DNA of 64,000 bases from Paenibacillus harenae DSM 16969 (GTDB lineage: Bacteria > Bacillota > Bacilli > Paenibacillales > Paenibacillaceae), in contig NZ_AULV01000015.1 in NCBI RefSeq assembly GCF_000422465.1, positions 124,001-188,000 on the forward strand, written 5' to 3'. A program made the position numbers and the translations under genes. A model generated the notes under the pieces. The model worked only from the letters and a program-made list of their open reading frames with translations. It was not told where the DNA came from and did not search any database. Of the stretch, positions 9,601 through 16,972 are shown in pieces. Each line of letters opens with the position of its first letter. Position 1 is the first letter of the stretch.

Positions 9601-10016
9601 TGATCGGTCGCGAGCTCGCCAATCAAGGCGTGTCCTATTTCTATCTGGACGGCCAGACGCCGGCCTCCGAGCGGGTCGAGCTGTGCAGCCGGTTCAACGA
9701 GGGCGAGAGAGACCTGTTCCTTCTCTCCATGAAAGCCGGCGGTACCGGACTTAACCTGACCGGCGCCGATACGGTTATCCTCTACGATCTATGGTGGAAC
9801 CCCGCCGTCGAACAGCAGGCCGCCGACCGCGCGCATCGCATCGGCCAGAAGAACGTCGTACAGGTCATCCGGCTAGTCGCGCAAGGAACGGTGGAAGACA
9901 AGATGTATGAGCTTCAGCAGCGGAAGAAAAGCTTGATTGATGAGGTCATCCAGCCTGGTCAGGAGGCGTTGTCCTCGTTGTCCGAGCAGGACATTCGGGA
10001 GATATTGATGCTTTAA
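6693..10016 (+). CDS. SNF2-family DNA-dependent ATPase with N-terminal SWIM zinc finger
   Basis: A 1107-residue Swi2/Snf2-type helicase-like ATPase, probably remodelling protein-DNA or RNA polymerase complexes. Domains in order: SWIM zinc finger (CTC near residue 67, CKH near 79), a long SNF2-associated region (about 120-600), the ATPase core with Walker A DDMGLGKT (about residue 681-688), Walker B ILDEAQ (about 778), LTGTPVENGLEELWS, and the C-terminal helicase half ending QQAADRAHRIGQKNVVQVIRLV. Full length and intact. It stands alone; a strong terminator follows. Such SWIM-SNF2 genes are common, single-copy and chromosomal in Bacillales; the exact role is unknown. Confidence 0.93.
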   Translation: MHALLTKRLIKLLCGDLFYARGEAYYIDGKVTITASDDASCDAVVHGSKRYDVAIDFDDNGDVHAHCTCLAFSTYEKYCKHVAAALLQYQELKAESDRTVRKFPSLLHPEDQPSGEEEDEENSSIHSRVARHKVQTSADARLAGELLGLFTRKSVPSSGTGLLLDARESLDVEFTCKLYSYGYRKKMFGIELKIGPKRLYIVQKIRDFLHTVDHRTPFVFSKHFTYDPALHRFSPENDATVRQLIQIYRNETLYRDSSTRSFMKEAPASGERMLLIPPFSWKTLQPLLLQAPSVLLQHGDASFSGIEMSDEQLPLHFAFDQAQGGSFMLDIQGLNKVTIMEDYELALEGRRLIELPPEDCRRLAELKHLLDASRQPRIPIASEQMEPIMDRVIPGLMKLGSVRIAETIADRVLQTELKAKLYLDRVRDRLLASLEFQYGDIVINPLEGSDKKRQTDRILMRDGEREQRILELMEQCPFAKTEGGYFMEEEEAEYHFLHHVVPQLEKLLTVYATSAVKVRVVTKHAPPKISVDVDERTDWLAFKFTMDGIPESEVRSLLQSLEFKRKYHRLPDGSLLPLEGEAFQEIIRFLNDVGLRQSDLNGTEFRIPAVRGLHLMDHEQGKAVKLGKAFRRLLDNMRNPDNLDFPVPDLLDPILRDYQKYGFQWMKTLARYHFGGILADDMGLGKTLQSIAFIVSVLPEIREQEQPALIVSPASLVYNWLNELKKFAPEIRAAIADGSKSERSGVLKNAAGVDVIITSYPLLRRDIAIYAKESFHTLILDEAQYFKNYTTQTAQSVKAVQAKYRFALTGTPVENGLEELWSIFGAVFPELFPSRNAFGELTRETVAKRIRPFLLRRLKTDVLQELPEKIEMIQATELLPEQKKLYIGLLAKLQQDTVKHLNEESFQKHRIKILAGITRLRQLCCHPALFVDGYAGSSAKFELLLEMIEECRSSGRRPLIFSQFTEMLGLIGRELANQGVSYFYLDGQTPASERVELCSRFNEGERDLFLLSMKAGGTGLNLTGADTVILYDLWWNPAVEQQAADRAHRIGQKNVVQVIRLVAQGTVEDKMYELQQRKKSLIDEVIQPGQEALSSLSEQDIREILML

Positions 10017-10169
10017 ATAGAGGGTTTGTGCGGAGATTGTGCGGTGGTTCTGCTGAGGTCGTGCGGATGCTATGCGGAAGCTGTGCGGGAACGGCGGTTA
10101 TTCGGCCATCTCCCTTAAACGCAGGAGCTATAAAGGAATTCGTCCCGTATAGAGCCTGCGTACTGGCTT

Positions 10170-10228
10170 CGAAGGCCGGCTATGTTGGATTTGATCCAAC
10201 GTAGCCGGCCTTCGGGTCTCTTTTTCGG
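10170..10228 (+). terminator. Strong intrinsic terminator after the SNF2 gene
   Basis: Two 21-base arms (10170-10190 and 10194-10214) pair completely, with one G-U wobble, around a 3-base loop. A T-rich tail (TCTCTTTTT) follows. It ends the helicase transcript. Confidence 0.8.
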
Positions 10229-10318
10229 CTTAACGCGCGAATTCGCATGTACGAAATCCAGTATAGGCCGCAGATAAGCCCGGAACAGGTCAAAGTTACT
10301 GCTGTAATCCACTATAGA

Positions 10319-10441
10319 CCGTCCACAACTTCTAGGAGATGAAGCTGCATCACTTAAAGCCGTCCACAGCTTCTCGGAGATGAAGCTGCACCACTTAAAG
10401 CCGTCCACGACTTCGCGGAGTACGAATCTGCATGGAAGCTG
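10319..10441. repeat. Degenerate 41-bp tandem repeat, three units
   Basis: Units begin at 10319, 10360 and 10401, each starting CCGTCCAC; the first two continue with CTTCT.GGAGATGAAGCTGCA and CACTTAAAG. The first two differ at a few positions, the third diverges in its second half. The period is not a multiple of 3 and no gene spans it. Function unknown. Confidence 0.75.
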
Positions 10442-10482
10442 AAGCTGCGCCACAAGCTTTGTTTCGACGGGGCAGCCGCAGA

Positions 10483-10518
10483 AGAAAAAGCGAACCGCCA
10501 AGGCGGCCCGCTTTTTCT
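10483..10518. terminator. Bidirectional intrinsic terminator
   Basis: AGAAAAAGCG (10483-10492) pairs with CGCTTTTTCT (10509-10518), with an inner CCGCC/GGCGG stem. It has A/T tracts on both sides, so it can serve both the minus-strand DsrE gene and any plus-strand read-through. Confidence 0.7.
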
Positions 10519-10536
10519 CACGTTTCCGGTACTGCT

Positions 10537-10905
10537 TTAAAGAACGATCGGAATGAATCCGTCCTTCATGTATTGAGCAAACGGAATATGTCCCCCGGTC
10601 TTAGCGTTCCCGATCAGCGAGACCCCTGCTCCTTGCATTTCCTCTTCAATATTGTGGAATCCGGAACAAGCTTGACAACCGCCTTTGACGATCCCCGATT
10701 TCATCACTTGTTTATACAGCGCATGAAACGGGTGATCCGCCTTACTGAGTTCGTTCGGCCATTCGGTACCTGCCCCATCGAAAAGGATTTCTACTTGAAA
10801 ACCCTCATCATGCAGCTCTTGCCCGTACAATAGTCCATGAACCGCTTTGCCTACATCCTGTTGGTTTGCTTGGATAATAATCACATATTTATTGGCATTT
10901 GTCAC
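10537..10905 (-). CDS. DsrE-family protein
   Basis: 122-residue DsrE/DsrF-like fold protein (possibly sulfur-relay or thiol-related; role uncertain). It begins KYVIIIQANQQDVGKAVHGLLYGQEL, and contains VEILFDGAGTEW and a CQAC motif (GGCQACSGF, about residue 76-79) where active DsrE-like proteins carry a functional Cys, then a C-terminal GHIPFAQYMKDGFIPIVL. A GTG start is used, with AGGAGG 10 bases upstream. It lies 29 bases downstream of the pyridoxamine-phosphate-oxidase-like gene on the same strand, so co-transcription is likely. Confidence 0.8.
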   Translation of the reverse strand: MTNANKYVIIIQANQQDVGKAVHGLLYGQELHDEGFQVEILFDGAGTEWPNELSKADHPFHALYKQVMKSGIVKGGCQACSGFHNIEEEMQGAGVSLIGNAKTGGHIPFAQYMKDGFIPIVL

Positions 10906-10934
10906 TTGAATCCATCCTCCTAATAAATGAATAA

Positions 10935-11843
10935 TTACAGCGTTGGATTTGCCGGAGAATACTCGACGAAATCCCAGCGCATCGGGGATCCGTTCTCCGT
11001 ATACAGTACTTCGTCGATCTCGAACCGAACTAACCTTTCCGCCCCCGAAAATCGGGAGATCTCATTTTCATCCCAAATAATGTGCGACCGCCCGGTAAGT
11101 TGCAGGGAATGACCGTTATCGAAATCAATGAACAACAGCCCGGTACCAGGGTTACTATGAATATTGCCGAGGGTGTTAAACATCGAATTGCCAAAGTAAT
11201 CGGGAAAAATCAGCGTGTTAGCATCGATAACCTTTACAAATCCGACATTGCCCCCTCGATGGGAGGCATCCGTTTTCCCTTCCAAGCTGACGCTGCCAAT
11301 GAAAAACGTGTCGCTATTGCGAATCCATTGTTGTTGTTCCGGATTTACGCGGAAGCTTCGATGCAGGGACTTCAGACTTCTATGAAACCCGCCGCTCGGC
11401 TGCAACGATCGTTTTTGTATGTACTTCGGGCAGTTTCCATAGACTTGCTCCGTTGAGACGGTCAACCGCAGATCTTCATCGAAATGTCCTTTTCCGTTTA
11501 TTCTCATTCGGATTCTTCTGTTGAAGTCGATAGCCAACAAGCCAATCTCAGGGTTTATAGCTACATTCCCGACCAGAGGATCGCTCGCGACAGGTCTGGA
11601 TGTAATCGTTAGCGTCGTTTCGGACGTAGCATCGATAAAGCCCGGTTCACCCGTCAGAAAAGAGCCCCATACTCTCCCTGCCCCGTCAACGGAAGACATG
11701 ATGGTGATAGATTGCGTTCTAAGAAACGCGATTGCCCCTTTGTTGATCGTTGGCTTTATGCTCGTTCCGTTTTGCTGCGCAACGATCGCTGCACCAGCCA
11801 TCTCTTGTACCTTCAACTCCCCTGCATGGTACACGCCGCTCAC
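10935..11843 (-). CDS. Pyridoxamine 5'-phosphate oxidase-like flavin-binding protein
   Basis: 302 residues with a tandem PNPOx-like split-barrel arrangement: the N-terminal half has AFLRTQSITIMSSVDGAGRVWGSFLTGEPGF and GNVAINPEIGLLAIDF; the C-terminal half repeats the pattern with FFIGSVSLEGKTDASHRGGNVGFVKV and IHSNPGTGLLFIDF. These are usual marks of FMN-binding PNPOx-family proteins; the substrate is unknown. A GTG start is used, with AGGTGA 7 bases upstream. It is likely in one unit with the DsrE-like gene downstream. A strong A/T-rich leader precedes it. Confidence 0.85.
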   Translation of the reverse strand: MSGVYHAGELKVQEMAGAAIVAQQNGTSIKPTINKGAIAFLRTQSITIMSSVDGAGRVWGSFLTGEPGFIDATSETTLTITSRPVASDPLVGNVAINPEIGLLAIDFNRRIRMRINGKGHFDEDLRLTVSTEQVYGNCPKYIQKRSLQPSGGFHRSLKSLHRSFRVNPEQQQWIRNSDTFFIGSVSLEGKTDASHRGGNVGFVKVIDANTLIFPDYFGNSMFNTLGNIHSNPGTGLLFIDFDNGHSLQLTGRSHIIWDENEISRFSGAERLVRFEIDEVLYTENGSPMRWDFVEYSPANPTL

Positions 11844-11949
11844 TTATAATCACCTCCCTTTTTAACTCCTATAAAGGTTATATGGGTATTATACATATTA
11901 TTTATTAACCTGTAAACACTATTTATGGGTATTAAAAAAATAAAGGAAC

Positions 11950-11979
11950 AAAAAAGCCCTAGAAGTGGATTCTAGGGCT
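11950..11979 (-). terminator. Intrinsic terminator overlapping the CGNR gene stop
   Basis: On the minus strand AGCCCTAGAA and TTCTAGGGCT (11979-11970 and 11964-11955) form a perfect 10-bp stem, followed by a T run. The stop codon of the CGNR gene (11972-11974) lies within the stem. Confidence 0.75.
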
Positions 11980-12601
11980 CGATCGAGTTTATTTGTTGAT
12001 TTTTGCGCCGTTCCAGGAAAGCCGCCACTTTCATTCGGTTGCCGCATGTCTTTTGGCTGCACCAGCGGCGGGTGGCGTTTCTGCTGTTATCATAAAAGTG
12101 GAGGACGCAATCCGGATTTTCGCATTTCTTGACGAGTCGCAGGTCGCAATGACTGAAAAAATCGATGGCCGCCTCCGCGACCGGGGAAAGAAGGTCAGTC
12201 GGCTTCTTAATCCTTACTTCCCTTTCTACGGCGAATCCGTTCTCCTTACGAACGAGCTCCGTTGTAATAACACGTTCCCTGAGCAAGCTGTTGATCTGCT
12301 CCAAGTGCACCGTAAGGTCGCGCCCCTCGTTTTTTGGTTCAACCATCGCCAACAACCCGCTTCGCAATGCTCTGGCAGCCGTCAAAACCATTTCCGCTTC
12401 TATGCCGTTTCCCCATTGCCGACCATAATCGTTGGCTGTATCTTTACTAAGGAAACCCGCTATAACGAGCCATTCCAGAACATCCGTAAAGTTTCCCAAC
12501 AAATCGACGGGTTTACCGTTGACGGCAATCTGCGTGTTGGTGAAATCCAATACCGGGTGGTTGCCGATAAAATAAAAAGTCGGGGCGATTATCTTGGGCA
12601 T
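11972..12601 (-). CDS. CGNR zinc-finger / ABATE-domain putative transcriptional regulator
   Basis: 209 residues. The N terminus (FYFIGNHPVLDFTNTQ) is the ABATE domain start. The C terminus holds the CGNR zinc finger: CENPDC near residue 160, then RWCSQKTCGNRMKVAAFLERRK, with four Cys and the name-giving CGNR. The family is thought to be stress-linked DNA- or RNA-binding regulators. It is monocistronic with its own terminator; GGAG lies about 10 bases before the ATG. Confidence 0.88.
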   Translation of the reverse strand: MPKIIAPTFYFIGNHPVLDFTNTQIAVNGKPVDLLGNFTDVLEWLVIAGFLSKDTANDYGRQWGNGIEAEMVLTAARALRSGLLAMVEPKNEGRDLTVHLEQINSLLRERVITTELVRKENGFAVEREVRIKKPTDLLSPVAEAAIDFFSHCDLRLVKKCENPDCVLHFYDNSRNATRRWCSQKTCGNRMKVAAFLERRKNQQINSIEP

Positions 12602-12850
12602 CTTCGTAAGGCTCCTTACTTCGCAAATTGTTCCAACGGTACCTCGCTGTTTTTCTCCAGCTCAAGAGGCAACGGAGCTATCTTGTCCGATACTAACGCA
12701 TCGCCGAGAGGCATACACACGTTTCGATAGCCGGATGATTTTCAACCGCATAGAGTCTCGATTTTTTTGAAACATGTCAATTATACCGCAGCCGACTCTA
12801 CATGGAAACTGTCCAGGTGCTTCTGTAGGTGAGGAAGGAGCTTTCGCAGG

Positions 12851-13129
12851 TTAGTTCTCCGATTTCCTATTCATCAGCTCGTTATTTATTGTAATCCCTA
12901 ATACAACCGCAAGTAACACTGAACCAAGGCTCATAAATAAAATGCTTAATATAAAGGGCGCTCTCAGCATTGCCGCATTCAGCGCCAGCGTAAATTTACC
13001 GGGAGGAGTACTCCAACCCGTCATTTGCGGTGCGTAATCGGCAAGTCCCAAATACACCATTCCGAATAGCAAAGTCCCGCATAACAAGAAAATTGATCCG
13101 GCAATTAAGAATGCTCTTATCACAATCAT
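12851..13129 (-). CDS. Small two-helix membrane protein, unknown
   Basis: 92 residues with two clear membrane segments (about 5-28, AFLIAGSIFLLCGTLLFGMVYL; and about 58-80, PFILSILFMSLGSVLLAVVLGI) and a short polar C terminus. I do not recognise a family. The ribosome binding site is weak. The open frame and hydrophobic pattern support a real gene, but it could be a decaying one. Confidence 0.5.
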   Translation of the reverse strand: MIVIRAFLIAGSIFLLCGTLLFGMVYLGLADYAPQMTGWSTPPGKFTLALNAAMLRAPFILSILFMSLGSVLLAVVLGITINNELMNRKSEN

Positions 13130-13192
13130 TCATTCCAGCCGAAATACCATTTCCGGGCAAGTTTCTTTTCATCACTCGCTGCGCAGCCGGCT

Positions 13193-13789
13193 TTATTTTT
13201 CCCGAAGGAAAACAAGCATTCGATTAAGGGCCCTGTTAGCTGAATCCTCGTTATAATGCGGAGAATAAGGATCACTGAATCCATGATGCCCGCTCATTTG
13301 ATGTGCCTCGACGTTGTTTATGTTATTTAATGCCGGTAATAGTTCATCAACATGAAATGATTTTTCTTCTTGCGGAAAAAACAACAATACAGGGCATCGA
13401 GGCGAAGTTTCCATATAGCTTCGGATACGGGAACCGTAATATCCAATGACTCCATCCACAAGCCGTTCTTCGCTGCACAGCCAAGCAACCGTTGCTCCTG
13501 CGCTGAACCCGACGACAACTATTTTTTTATAGTCATCCCTAATATTCGTTAGCAACCTTTTCACGGTAACCGCTGCATTCTCGAAACCAACGTTCTCCAT
13601 AAAATTCAAATAAGCATCCTCTTCCTGTAAATAATCAAAAGGGGTGCTCCGTGTCAGCAAATTCGGACAGAAGACGTCGAAGCCGTATTTCGAAAGGGAT
13701 TTGCAAACATATTCCATGTGTTTATTTATCCCGTATATTTCGTGAACAACGATAATGGCATGATCAGAATCCTTTTTTATACGAATCAT
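13193..13789 (-). CDS. Dienelactone hydrolase-like alpha/beta hydrolase
   Basis: 198-residue cytosolic alpha/beta hydrolase. It starts with HAIIVVHEIYGINKH (the oxyanion region of DLH-like proteins), has the nucleophile elbow GFSAGATVAW (Ser rather than the Cys of classical dienelactone hydrolases), and ends with GHHGFSDPYSPHYN containing the likely catalytic His. The substrate is unknown. The start is well defined by GGGGGAC upstream of the ATG. Its 5' end abuts the repeat-bearing gap at 13.8-14.1 kb. Confidence 0.82.
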   Translation of the reverse strand: MIRIKKDSDHAIIVVHEIYGINKHMEYVCKSLSKYGFDVFCPNLLTRSTPFDYLQEEDAYLNFMENVGFENAAVTVKRLLTNIRDDYKKIVVVGFSAGATVAWLCSEERLVDGVIGYYGSRIRSYMETSPRCPVLLFFPQEEKSFHVDELLPALNNINNVEAHQMSGHHGFSDPYSPHYNEDSANRALNRMLVFLREK

Positions 13790-13834
13790 ATATGTCCCCC
13801 GTCTCTCCGCAATTAAACTAGCAGACCGATTCTA

Positions 13835-14119
13835 ACGCAAGTATACGCCTAAACTGTAACAGACATGAGAGACACTAATTCAAAGAAAACCACGGATATC
13901 GAAATCTAACGGACGTGAGGGACGTTATTTCCAATAAATCAAGGGAATATGGCAAAAATCGGCCCCATAAGGCTTCTCATGTCCGTTAGATTTTTCAAAT
14001 GCCTCATTTTGGGATGATAACGCCTCTGGCGTCCGTTAAACCGTTAGCCCCAAGACCTACGGAGCAAAACAGGGGCTAGCCGATCGTCCGGTAAGAACAC
14101 GATTTCCGGAACATTCTAC
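13835..14119 (+). repeat. 0.28-kb repeat, copy A, with four 21-bp iterons
   Basis: This gene-free stretch is matched, in inverted orientation and at roughly 90 percent identity by eye, at 26624-26917. Inside it are four 21-bp elements at 13857, 13907, 13968 and 14018 with ends TAACGGAC and (C/G)NNTA-like; the first two point one way and the last two the other. Spacings are 50, 61 and 50 bases, so the whole is arranged symmetrically. It ends exactly at the stop codon of the next gene. No coding potential; function unknown. Confidence 0.85.
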
Positions 14120-15381
14120 TAATCCCGTTGGAGCAGCAGATCAATCTCAGCCGCAGCCCTCGTCAGCCCCTCCTTGACCGATAGTTCTCCTTGAAAAATG
14201 CTGGTCATGTATTCCGAATAAATCTTATCCATCGCGCTCCACTCCTTGACCGGCGGACGAAGAAACGTATGCTCAAGCGCCTCCGTATAAGGAGGGATGA
14301 ACGACTCGTCCCTTGCTTTCATGTCCTTCGCCTCCAGAGTGGTCGGTATAAGACCGGTCTGCGACATGGCGATTTGCGAGTCCTTGCGGATCATCCACTT
14401 CATGAACTCCCACGCATGTCTCGGGTATTTCGAGCCCTTCATGACAACAAGATCTTCTCCGCCCAGAATGGAGGCAGGGCCGAAGGCGGGAGAGAAAGGG
14501 ACTGCAACTGTAGATCGAATAGCCCGCTCGAGCTCTTCGCCCTGGAACACGCTGTAGAACCACGGCCCGTCGTCCGTCACTAACAGATTCCCTGTCTTGA
14601 TGTCTTCCCAAAGGTCGGCGCCGCCATTAATAAGGGTATCGTCAATGAGCCGCTCCTTATAGAGCGACAACAGCTGCTCGACCGCATTAACCGTTTCATC
14701 TCCGTTGAGATAGCCGCTTGCCTTCGTGTAGTCCTCATCGGTCATTCGGCCTCCAAGCGCATAAACATAGGGCAAGCTCTTCCACGCTTCCAATCCGCTC
14801 ATACCGATCCGATAGCGTTCCGTCCTCGCAAGTTCGATTGCCTCTTGTAAGGTTGCGGGCGGCTTGGTCAACCCCGACTTCGTCAGCAGCATCCGGTTAA
14901 AGATCATAACCTTCGTATTCATGTTGACCGGCAGCGAGTAATGCGCCCCCGCAAAATAGCCGGCCGAGCCCGTATTGCTTTGCAAAGATTCCGTCACCTC
15001 ACGGAAATCCTCGTAATCGCTGAGCGGAAGCAGAAGCCCGCTTTGCGCAAATTCAGGCACCCAAGCAATATCCATCCGTACGACATCCGGCGACCGGTTC
15101 GAGGAAGCTTTGGAAATGAGCGTATATTTGAGCTCCGCGTTATTATACTGCCGGATCGGACGAACGCGAATATCCGGATAAGCCGTCTCGAACGCAGGTA
15201 TGATTTGATCCTCCAATATCCGGGTTTCCTCATCGCTGTACGTATGCCAAAATTCGATTTCAGCATGTTCCTCTTGATTTAGGCTCTCCACGCTGCTTTC
15301 ATCCGATATGATCGACTGCCCTCCGCAGCCCGCAGCAAGGAGCATCATACAGACAAACGCTATCCACTTTGCCGCGTGCAT
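14119..15381 (-). CDS. Sugar-binding lipoprotein (extracellular solute-binding family 1), linked to two-component system
   Basis: 420 residues. The lipobox LLAAGC (Cys about residue 19) marks a membrane-anchored binding protein. It is clearly paralogous to the binding protein at 22686-24008: both have I-E-(F/Y)-W-H-T-Y-S-D near the mature N terminus, (L/V)PVN(M/T)NTK in the middle, DDGPWFYS, GGEDLV and a C-terminal G-(L/M)-IPT. It has no permease next to it; it is the third gene of a kinase-regulator-binding protein unit, 16 bases after the regulator's stop. An accessory sensing role is therefore likely. Confidence 0.88.
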   Translation of the reverse strand: MHAAKWIAFVCMMLLAAGCGGQSIISDESSVESLNQEEHAEIEFWHTYSDEETRILEDQIIPAFETAYPDIRVRPIRQYNNAELKYTLISKASSNRSPDVVRMDIAWVPEFAQSGLLLPLSDYEDFREVTESLQSNTGSAGYFAGAHYSLPVNMNTKVMIFNRMLLTKSGLTKPPATLQEAIELARTERYRIGMSGLEAWKSLPYVYALGGRMTDEDYTKASGYLNGDETVNAVEQLLSLYKERLIDDTLINGGADLWEDIKTGNLLVTDDGPWFYSVFQGEELERAIRSTVAVPFSPAFGPASILGGEDLVVMKGSKYPRHAWEFMKWMIRKDSQIAMSQTGLIPTTLEAKDMKARDESFIPPYTEALEHTFLRPPVKEWSAMDKIYSEYMTSIFQGELSVKEGLTRAAAEIDLLLQRD

Positions 15382-15397
15382 TCAAATCCCCCTCTAC

Positions 15398-16948
15398 CTA
15401 CTGCTGATGCTTCTCCCTGTACTCGACAGGCGTCATCCGGGTCATTTTTTTGAACAGCTTGCTGAAATATTTCACGTCGTTAAAGCCGGATTTCTCCGCG
15501 ACCTCGTAAATTTTGCATTCGTCCTGCACGAGCAGCCGCTTCGCTTCGTGAAGCCTCAAATCGATCAAATAATCGATAAAGTTTTGGCCGGCCTGCTTCT
15601 TGAACAGATTCGAAAAATAGCTCTTGCTCACGTGGACCGAATCCGCGACATCCTGCAGCGTCACGTCTTCGCGGTAATGCTGCTTGATGTATTCGATTGC
15701 TTTCGTAATCAGCTGGCCGCCGTGTCCTTTGTCGTTAAGCCGCAGATGATTCGGATGCTCCATCTCCCGGGCGAGGACGCGAACCTGCTCTTCGAGCTGA
15801 CGGATCGTGTCGCATCGCCAGACGTTGTCACGGAAATCGGCGAGCGTCTTGGAGTCGCCGTTCGCATAGGCGAAGGCAGACAGCAGCTCATAGGCCTCCC
15901 GCTTGACCTGCTCCGGCGCGGGTCTCTTCCTCATCCATCGTGTGACAAAACGATCGATGACGGCCTCATTATCCTTCTCCGCGCGGATTTGATCAAGCAT
16001 GGCATGCCAATTCATCTCCGTATAGCCCTCGTTCTCTTCGCCGTACAGCTCTTTCGTCTCCTCTGAAACGAATATGCGGCCGTTCCCTTCGAAGAACCGG
16101 CGGGCCGCGGCGGAGCGGCATCTTCGAAGTCCCGTCTCGATCCGTTCCGTCTCTTCCAATACACAGTAACCGATCGAAAGCGAAATCCCAAGCTCGGCTT
16201 CCGCCCGCGCCTTGAAGCGCGCGATCGATAGCCCTGCCTCTTCATCGCATGGATAAATAAGCAGCAATCCCTCGCCCGGCAGAATCGGCGCGCCTCCCTT
16301 CCGGAACTGCTCGTAGAACAGCGCCTGCAAATCCTCGTACACGATGCCCGCATGCAAATTCCCGTACCGCTCCCGCTGCTCGTTCAACCCGTCCGCCGCG
16401 ACGTAAGCGCATACGCAGGAGCCGCCCTGCTTGCCGAAAATATCAACGAAGAACCGGCCGCCCCCGCTGGATACGAGCAGCCGGATAATGTCTTGTTCGA
16501 TCCGCTTTCGTTCGAGCAAGGACGTATGCTCCGCAAGCCGGTTCTTCTCATCGGCCTGCTTGCGGCGGCCAGCCAGCATTTCCTTGCACCGGAGCAGCAC
16601 GGCGATCAGCTCCTCCGCCTCCAGCGTCGGCTTCAGCAAATAATCGACCGCTCCGTGCTTCATTCCCTCGCGGACGTATTCGAATTCGTTGTAGCTGCTG
16701 ATCAGCACGATTTTCATATCCGGGTTCACCTTCAGCGCTTCGCGCGTCAGCTCGAGACCGTCCATGACCGGCATCTTGATGTCGGTGATCAGGATATCGA
16801 CCGGGCGGGAGCGCAAGATATCCAGCGCGGCCAAGCCATTCGCGCAGTCAGCCTCGACGGCAAGCCCGAGCCGTTCCCAGTCGATGAAGTTTTTGAGCCC
16901 GTTGCGGATAATCGGCTCGTCGTCCACGATCAGAACCTGATCCTTCAT
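15398..16948 (-). CDS. Response regulator with AraC-type output, YesN-like
   Basis: 516-residue cytosolic regulator. An N-terminal receiver domain (VLIVDDEPIIRNGLKNFI; phospho-acceptor Asp in DILITDIKMPVMDG, about residue 55; Lys in LLKPT) is joined through a long linker to a C-terminal AraC/XylS DNA-binding domain (ITKAIEYIKQHYREDVTLQDVA and GFNDVKYFSKLFKKMTRMTPVEYR). The pair with the upstream kinase (24 bases apart) is the usual YesM/YesN type that controls sugar ABC importers. The likely target is the GH66/ABC operon just upstream. Confidence 0.92.
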   Translation of the reverse strand: MKDQVLIVDDEPIIRNGLKNFIDWERLGLAVEADCANGLAALDILRSRPVDILITDIKMPVMDGLELTREALKVNPDMKIVLISSYNEFEYVREGMKHGAVDYLLKPTLEAEELIAVLLRCKEMLAGRRKQADEKNRLAEHTSLLERKRIEQDIIRLLVSSGGGRFFVDIFGKQGGSCVCAYVAADGLNEQRERYGNLHAGIVYEDLQALFYEQFRKGGAPILPGEGLLLIYPCDEEAGLSIARFKARAEAELGISLSIGYCVLEETERIETGLRRCRSAAARRFFEGNGRIFVSEETKELYGEENEGYTEMNWHAMLDQIRAEKDNEAVIDRFVTRWMRKRPAPEQVKREAYELLSAFAYANGDSKTLADFRDNVWRCDTIRQLEEQVRVLAREMEHPNHLRLNDKGHGGQLITKAIEYIKQHYREDVTLQDVADSVHVSKSYFSNLFKKQAGQNFIDYLIDLRLHEAKRLLVQDECKIYEVAEKSGFNDVKYFSKLFKKMTRMTPVEYREKHQQ

Positions 16949-16972
16949 TGCGGTTCCTCCTCTGTCATTCCG

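Larger units (their letters stand above)
10017..10536. other. Gene-free interval with terminators and repeats
   Basis: No convincing gene. Immediately after the helicase stop (10021-10100) the heptamer TGTGCGG and near variants recur about six times with irregular spacing. This is followed by a terminator hairpin, a three-unit 41-bp repeat and a second, bidirectional hairpin (separate entries). A minus-strand open frame (10115-10501) covers the hairpins and repeats and shows no protein-like features, so it was not called. Confidence 0.6.

Noticed and set aside
10115-10501. Minus-strand open frame of 128 codons between the SNF2 and DsrE genes
   Set aside because: It overlaps two terminator hairpins and the 41-bp repeats, lacks a ribosome binding site and shows no protein-like pattern.
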